Part shown: one piece after another, positions 5,304-8,821 of the stretch
Layout: the number at the start of each line of letters is the position of its first letter
How positions within the stretch are numbered: the first letter of the stretch is position 1
From: Galbitalea sp036271795
Lineage (GTDB): Bacteria; Actinomycetota; Actinomycetes; Actinomycetales; Microbacteriaceae
Assembly: GCA_036271795.1 (NCBI GenBank)
Contig: DATAZY010000089.1
Coordinates: forward strand, 1-8,821
Reading direction: 5' to 3'
DNA length: 8,821 nt
Program-made: the position numbers and the translations under genes
The notes under the pieces: model-generated
The model's database searches: none
What the model saw: only the letters and a program-made list of their open reading frames with translations
Told to the model about the DNA's origin: nothing

Positions 5304-5786
5304 GTGAAAGGTCAGCGCGGCGCCGTCGCACTCTCGCTATCGACCGTCGCCGTGCTCCTACTCGCCGGATGTGTCCAGACCCTGCCGAGCGCGGTGCCGC
5401 CGACGGTGACGCCCACGCCGACCGCGAGTTCGACTGCGGCAGCAATCCCGACCTACTACGCCAACGGCACCGCAGCCGACAATCTTGCCTACTTCAACAA
5501 GGTCGGCAAGGCGCTTTTCTCGTCGAGCCAGGGCGCGGCGGCAAGCGCACAGGGCGAACTGATCGTCAACTGGTTCGTCGACCACGGGTTCAACAAGAGC
5601 AACATGGAAGTGACGCCCGACAAGACGTCAATCGGCCTGGCTGCCTGGAATATCGACTTCTCGGTGAGGTTCGGCAAGACCTGCATCCTCGGACAGGCGG
5701 GCAACGTCGGATTCCAGTCATCCGTGGTCCCGGTCCTCGCAACCGGCAAGTGCCTGATCGGGCTCACCAGAGTCATCAACTGGTAA
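5304..5786 (+). CDS. Secreted lipoprotein of unknown function
   Basis: A 160-aa predicted lipoprotein started by GTG at 5304, with AGGGG 7 nt upstream. A short basic start (MKGQR) and hydrophobic core (AVALSLSTVAVLLL) lead to the lipobox L-A-G-C, so signal peptidase II should cut before Cys23 and the protein be anchored on the outer face of the membrane. A Pro/Thr/Ser/Ala linker (about 28-49) precedes a folded domain (50-160) beginning YYANGTAADNLAYFNKVG and containing two further cysteines (127 and 150) that could form a disulfide. The domain may belong to one of the uncharacterised actinobacterial families (DUF6993 comes to mind, unverified). Reading further upstream in frame would add residues without a signal-peptide start, so the GTG is much the better start. 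It lies 76 bp before ettA on the same strand, but ettA has its own promoter. Confidence 0.87.
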   Translation: MKGQRGAVALSLSTVAVLLLAGCVQTLPSAVPPTVTPTPTASSTAAAIPTYYANGTAADNLAYFNKVGKALFSSSQGAAASAQGELIVNWFVDHGFNKSNMEVTPDKTSIGLAAWNIDFSVRFGKTCILGQAGNVGFQSSVVPVLATGKCLIGLTRVINW

Positions 5787-5829
5787 CCGAAGCCCTGCTA
5801 CTGGCGCCCCGGAGAGCCGTCGTGACCAT

Positions 5830-5856
5830 TTGCGGTTCCGGCCCGGCCAATAGAAT
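5830..5856 (+). promoter_or_regulatory. Candidate leaderless promoter of ettA
   Basis: TAGAAT (5851-5856, five of six consensus bases) lies 6 nt before the ettA ATG at 5863, whose position is fixed by the conserved EttA N-terminus. There is no Shine-Dalgarno between them, so transcription should begin at about the start codon. TTGCGG (5830-5835) is a possible -35 at a short 15-nt spacing; it is the weaker element. Confidence 0.5.
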
Positions 5857-5862
5857 GGGCTC

Positions 5863-7545
5863 ATGGCCGAATTCATTTACACGATGGTCCGCGCCCGAAA
5901 AGCGGTCGGTGACAAGCTCATTCTGGATGACGTCACGATGTCGTTTTTCCCCGGCGCGAAGATCGGTGTGGTCGGCCCGAACGGCGCCGGTAAGTCCACG
6001 ATCCTCAAGATCATGGCGGGCCTCGACACCCCAAGCAACGGCGAAGCGCGACTGAGCCCCGGGTACTCGGTTGGCATCCTGATGCAGGAGCCGGAGCTCG
6101 ACGAGTCGAAGACCGTCCTCGAAAACGTCCAGGAGGGCGTCGGCGAGATCAAGGCCAAGGTCGACCGCTTCAACGAGATCTCGATGGCGATGGCCGATCC
6201 GGATGCTGACTTCGACGCGCTGCTTGCCGAGATGGGCACCCTGCAGGAAGAAATCGACGCCGCGGATGCCTGGGATCTCGACTCTCAGCTCGAGCAGGCG
6301 ATGGATGCCCTGCGCACGCCGCCCGGCGATGCGCTTGTGACGAACCTGTCTGGTGGAGAGAAGCGTCGGGTCGCGCTGACGAAGCTCCTGCTCCAGAAGC
6401 CGGACCTTCTCCTGCTCGACGAACCCACCAACCACCTCGACGCCGAGAGCGTTCTCTGGCTCGAGCAGCACCTGGCCAAGTACCACGGTGCGGTTCTCGC
6501 CGTCACCCACGACCGGTACTTCCTCGACCATGTCGCCGAGTGGATCGCCGAGGTCGACCGCGGCCACCTGTATCCGTACGAGGGCAACTATTCGACCTAC
6601 CTGGAGAAGAAGGGTGAGCGTCTCCAGGTGCAGGGCAAGAAGGATGCGAAACTCGCCAAGCGCCTGTCGAGCGAACTCGAGTGGGTCCGCAGCAACGCCA
6701 AGGGTCGGCAGGTCAAGTCGAAGGCGCGTCTTGCGCGGTACGAGGAGATGGTGAACGAGGCCGAGAAGACCCGCAAGCTCGATTTCGAGGAGTTGGTCAT
6801 CCCGGTCGGCCCGAGACTCGGCGCGCAGGTCATCGACGCGAAGGGCCTCGACAAGGGTTTCGATGGGCGCGTGCTCATCGACGGGCTCAGCTTCACGCTG
6901 CCGCGCAACGGCATCGTCGGCGTCATCGGCCCGAACGGTGTCGGCAAGACCACGCTGTTCAAGACCATTACCGGTCTCGAGCCGCTCGATGGCGGCGACC
7001 TCAAGATCGGCGAAACGGTTGACATCTCCTACGTCGACCAGGACCGCGGGGGAATCGACCCCGCAAAGACGCTGTGGGAGGTCGTCTCCGACGGTCAGGA
7101 CTACATCCAGGTCGGCAGGACCGAGATCCCGTCCCGCGGCTATGTTTCGCAGTTCGGCTTCAAAGGACCGGACCAGCAGAAGAAGGCGGGCGTGCTCTCC
7201 GGCGGCGAACGCAACCGACTGAACCTTGCCCTTACGCTCAAGCAGGGCGGAAACCTTCTGCTGCTGGATGAGCCGACCAACGACCTCGACGTCGAAACAC
7301 TCGGCAGTCTCGAGAACGCGCTGCTCGAATTTCCCGGCTGCGCGGTGGTCATCACCCACGATCGGTGGTTCCTCGACCGCATCGCGACGCACATCCTCGC
7401 CTACGAGGGAACGGAGGAGAATCCGGGTTCCTGGTATTGGTTCGAGGGCAACTTCGAGTCCTATGAGGAGAACAAGATCGAACGCCTTGGACCGGATGCG
7501 GCCAAGCCCCACCGCAGCGCCTACCGGAAGTTGACGCGCGACTAA
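5863..7545 (+). CDS. ettA: EttA, energy-dependent translational throttle (ABC-F ATPase)
   Basis: A 560-aa cytosolic ABC-F protein with two fused ATPase domains and no membrane segment. It binds the ribosomal E site and, depending on the ATP/ADP ratio, gates the first translocation step. N-terminus AEFIYTMVRARK is the EttA hallmark. ABC1: Walker A GPNGAGKST (38-46), signature LSGGE (162-166), Walker B LLLLDEPTNHLD with E187, H-loop H216. The inserted arm (about 95-140) sits between Walker A and the signature, as in EttA, where it contacts L1. A basic, helical linker (about 245-310), the P-site tRNA-interacting motif, joins ABC2: Walker A GPNGVGKTT (356-364), LSGGE (445-449), Walker B with E470, H-loop H499. 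All catalytic residues are intact and length is normal for EttA (about 555). No antibiotic-resistance-type long linker is present, so housekeeping EttA is favoured over a resistance ABC-F. A 4HBT thioesterase follows after 25 bp, probably co-transcribed. Confidence 0.98.
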   Translation: MAEFIYTMVRARKAVGDKLILDDVTMSFFPGAKIGVVGPNGAGKSTILKIMAGLDTPSNGEARLSPGYSVGILMQEPELDESKTVLENVQEGVGEIKAKVDRFNEISMAMADPDADFDALLAEMGTLQEEIDAADAWDLDSQLEQAMDALRTPPGDALVTNLSGGEKRRVALTKLLLQKPDLLLLDEPTNHLDAESVLWLEQHLAKYHGAVLAVTHDRYFLDHVAEWIAEVDRGHLYPYEGNYSTYLEKKGERLQVQGKKDAKLAKRLSSELEWVRSNAKGRQVKSKARLARYEEMVNEAEKTRKLDFEELVIPVGPRLGAQVIDAKGLDKGFDGRVLIDGLSFTLPRNGIVGVIGPNGVGKTTLFKTITGLEPLDGGDLKIGETVDISYVDQDRGGIDPAKTLWEVVSDGQDYIQVGRTEIPSRGYVSQFGFKGPDQQKKAGVLSGGERNRLNLALTLKQGGNLLLLDEPTNDLDVETLGSLENALLEFPGCAVVITHDRWFLDRIATHILAYEGTEENPGSWYWFEGNFESYEENKIERLGPDAAKPHRSAYRKLTRD

Positions 7546-7570
7546 TCCCTGGATTGAGCCCGTCGAAATC

Positions 7571-8044
7571 ATGCGCATCCACGTCCAGATCCCGCTCCGC
7601 TGGTCGGACTTTGACGCCTACGCACACGTCAACAACGCGGAGATGCTTCGCGTTCTCGAGGAGGCGCGCATTCAGGCGATGTGGCGTCCGGATGACGGCT
7701 CCGTCTCGAACGCCCCAACTGCGGTGATGGATGTCCGCCCCGGCGCGGATACGCTCGCGCTGATCGCGCGCCAGGAGATCGAATACCTCGCGCCAATCCC
7801 GTACATGCGGGCTCCGCTGGATATCGAGATGTGGGCGGGCGCCGTTGGGGGAGCGAGCATCGACGTCTGTTACGAGATCTTTTCGCCGGTTGGCGTCGAG
7901 CCGCGGGTGCTCTACACGCGCGCGGCCACGACCGTTGTGATGGTATCCGCAGCGACAAATAGCCCGACGCGAGTTCCCGCCGAGCTGCGCGACGCGTGGA
8001 AGCCTTACATCGAGGAGCCGGTCGCGTTCGGCAAGCGCCGCTAG
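7571..8044 (+). CDS. 4HBT hot-dog acyl-CoA thioesterase
   Basis: A 157-aa single hot-dog domain. The active-site segment is W-S-D-F-D-A-Y-A-HVNN (11-22), with D15 the expected catalytic aspartate of the 4HBT/YbgC-FadM group and HVNNAEMLRVLEEAR as the following central helix. The rest (EIEYLAPIPYMRAPLDIEMW, SIDVCYEIFS and the TRAATTVVMVSAATNSPTRVP strand) is the expected beta sheet. It hydrolyses acyl-CoA or a similar thioester in the cytosol; chain length and acid are not readable from sequence. The ATG at 7571 has no obvious Shine-Dalgarno but follows ettA by only 25 bp, so translation after EttA termination is plausible. It is convergent with tesB (14-bp gap), the other thioesterase. The C-terminal AFGKRR is basic and unremarkable. 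The fusion or functional link to EttA is unproven. Confidence 0.93.
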   Translation: MRIHVQIPLRWSDFDAYAHVNNAEMLRVLEEARIQAMWRPDDGSVSNAPTAVMDVRPGADTLALIARQEIEYLAPIPYMRAPLDIEMWAGAVGGASIDVCYEIFSPVGVEPRVLYTRAATTVVMVSAATNSPTRVPAELRDAWKPYIEEPVAFGKRR

Positions 8045-8058
8045 CCTGCCGACAACCG

Positions 8059-8821
8059 TTACGGCGTGGCCTTCGGAACGCGAATCGTGCCTTCCTGGGC
8101 GACGCTCGCGAGCAGGATGCGCTCCCGACTGTAGATCCGGCCGAGCGCCAGCCCGCGACCGCCGATCGCGTTGGGCGACTCCTGCACATAGAGCAGCCAC
8201 TCGTCGACCCGGCCGAACCGGTGCCACCACATGGCGTGGTCGAGGCTTGCGATCTTGAGCCCGGGTGTTGCCCACGGCAGCCCGTGGGCGCGCAGGACCG
8301 CTTCCAGTAGGGTGTAGTCGCTGAGATAAGCCATGGCAGCGCGATGCAGGTTGGGGTCGTCCGGCATCGGGCCGATGGCCTTCATCCACACCGCCTGGTG
8401 AGGCACGGCGGGACCGTCGGCGGTGAGCCAGATCGGCGACGACACATGCCTGATGTCGAATGGTCGCCCGTACGCCCAGACCTTCGCGACGGGATGGTCG
8501 ATTCCCTTGAGCGACTCGCGTGCACTCGGCAGGGTTTCCGGGTCGGGGATGTCCGTCGGGAATGCTTCCTGGTGGTCGAGACCTTCGTCCTCGGTCTGGA
8601 ACGACGCGATCATCGACAGGATCGGCACACCGTTCTGATAGGCCTGCGTGCGCCGAGTCGTGAAGGAGCGTCCGTCGTGCACGCGGTCGACCGAGAAGGT
8701 GATCGGCAGCGCGATATCTCCCGGCCGAAGGAAGTAGGCGTGCATCGAATGGATGGGGCGATCTTCCGGAACCGTGCGGGTCGCAGCGACGACGGACTGG
8801 GCCAGAACCTGTCCGCCGAAG
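8059..8821 (-). CDS. tesB: Acyl-CoA thioesterase II (TesB), 5' end beyond right edge
   Basis: The window shows the last 253 residues; the frame is open to the right edge, where it reads FGGQVLAQSVVAATRTVPED, the usual TesB start of about residue 30, so some 30 residues and the start codon are missing. The double hot-dog layout is clear: HSMHAYFLRPGD and TFSVDRVHDGRSFTTRR in the first half, then LSDYTLLEAVL, LKIASLDHAMWWHR, EWLLYVQESPNAIGGRGLALGRIYSRERILLASVAQEGTIR in two segments of the second. The Asp of SLDH and the Gln of VAQEG are two members of the catalytic triad; the middle member lies in the ESPNA stretch. It hydrolyses medium- to long-chain acyl-CoA in the cytosol. An ATG at 8745 is internal, not the start. 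Convergent with the 4HBT gene. Confidence 0.96.
   Translation of the reverse strand, partial: FGGQVLAQSVVAATRTVPEDRPIHSMHAYFLRPGDIALPITFSVDRVHDGRSFTTRRTQAYQNGVPILSMIASFQTEDEGLDHQEAFPTDIPDPETLPSARESLKGIDHPVAKVWAYGRPFDIRHVSSPIWLTADGPAVPHQAVWMKAIGPMPDDPNLHRAAMAYLSDYTLLEAVLRAHGLPWATPGLKIASLDHAMWWHRFGRVDEWLLYVQESPNAIGGRGLALGRIYSRERILLASVAQEGTIRVPKATP

Noticed and set aside
5809..5841. Imperfect inverted repeat between the lipoprotein gene and ettA
   Set aside because: The arms pair only with a bulge and a G-U, the loop is about 13 nt, no T-tract follows, and the right arm overlaps the ettA promoter. It is too weak to call a terminator.
5776..7578. A 600-codon open frame on the minus strand opposite ettA
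   Set aside because: It mirrors the codon pattern of a certain gene (EttA, all motifs intact) in a high-GC genome, where the antisense frame is often open. Its translation is low-complexity in V, L, R, D and E and shows no domain, so it is a shadow.
8056..8064. CCGTTACGG palindrome over the tesB stop codon, between the convergent thioesterases
   Set aside because: With a single-base centre it cannot form a stable hairpin, and there is no T-tract on either side.
7352..8389. A 345-codon minus-strand open frame across the end of ettA, the 4HBT gene and the end of tesB
   Set aside because: It overlaps three well-supported genes and its Arg/Ala/Pro-rich translation has no recognisable domain.

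Overview
This 8.8-kb window is high-GC chromosomal DNA, most likely from an actinobacterium of the Microbacteriaceae type. The grounds are the GC-rich third codon positions, frequent GGATGC words inside genes, several start codons without a Shine-Dalgarno but with a -10 box 6-7 nt upstream, and gene content (F420-type luciferase-like oxidoreductase, actinobacterial TesB, EttA, a short SSB). The genus assignment is inference; no rRNA or marker gene is present.

Layout from left to right. (1) 1-98, minus: 5' end of an unknown small protein that runs off the left edge. (2) 206-1096, minus: luciferase-like, probably F420-dependent oxidoreductase, divergent from a MarR-family regulator (1168-1626, plus); the 71-bp gap holds a perfect 15-bp palindrome placed to control both promoters. 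(3) 1639-2331 and 2428-2697, minus: a one-segment membrane protein with a Pro/Ala/Thr-rich tail and an unrecognised 89-aa protein. (4) 2826-3830, minus: aldo/keto reductase of the YghZ/MgrA type, divergent from a TTG-started single-stranded DNA-binding protein (4045-4524, plus); the 214-bp gap holds a 12-bp palindrome and a long hairpin. (5) 4528-5178, minus: SRPBCC/START-fold protein, convergent with ssb (3-bp gap) and divergent from a lipoprotein (5304-5786, plus). (6) 5863-7545, plus: ABC-F translation factor EttA, followed after 25 bp by a 4HBT hot-dog thioesterase (7571-8044, plus). (7) 8059-8821, minus: TesB-type acyl-CoA thioesterase, convergent with the 4HBT gene and cut by the right edge.

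The window is densely coding (no gap above about 215 bp) and reads as ordinary core or housekeeping chromosome. I see no mobile element, CRISPR array, tRNA, rRNA, toxin-antitoxin pair or defence cassette. The most interesting signals are regulatory: the shared marR/oxidoreductase operator, a set of probable leaderless promoters, and the hairpin in the ssb leader. I found no convincing undescribed multi-gene system.
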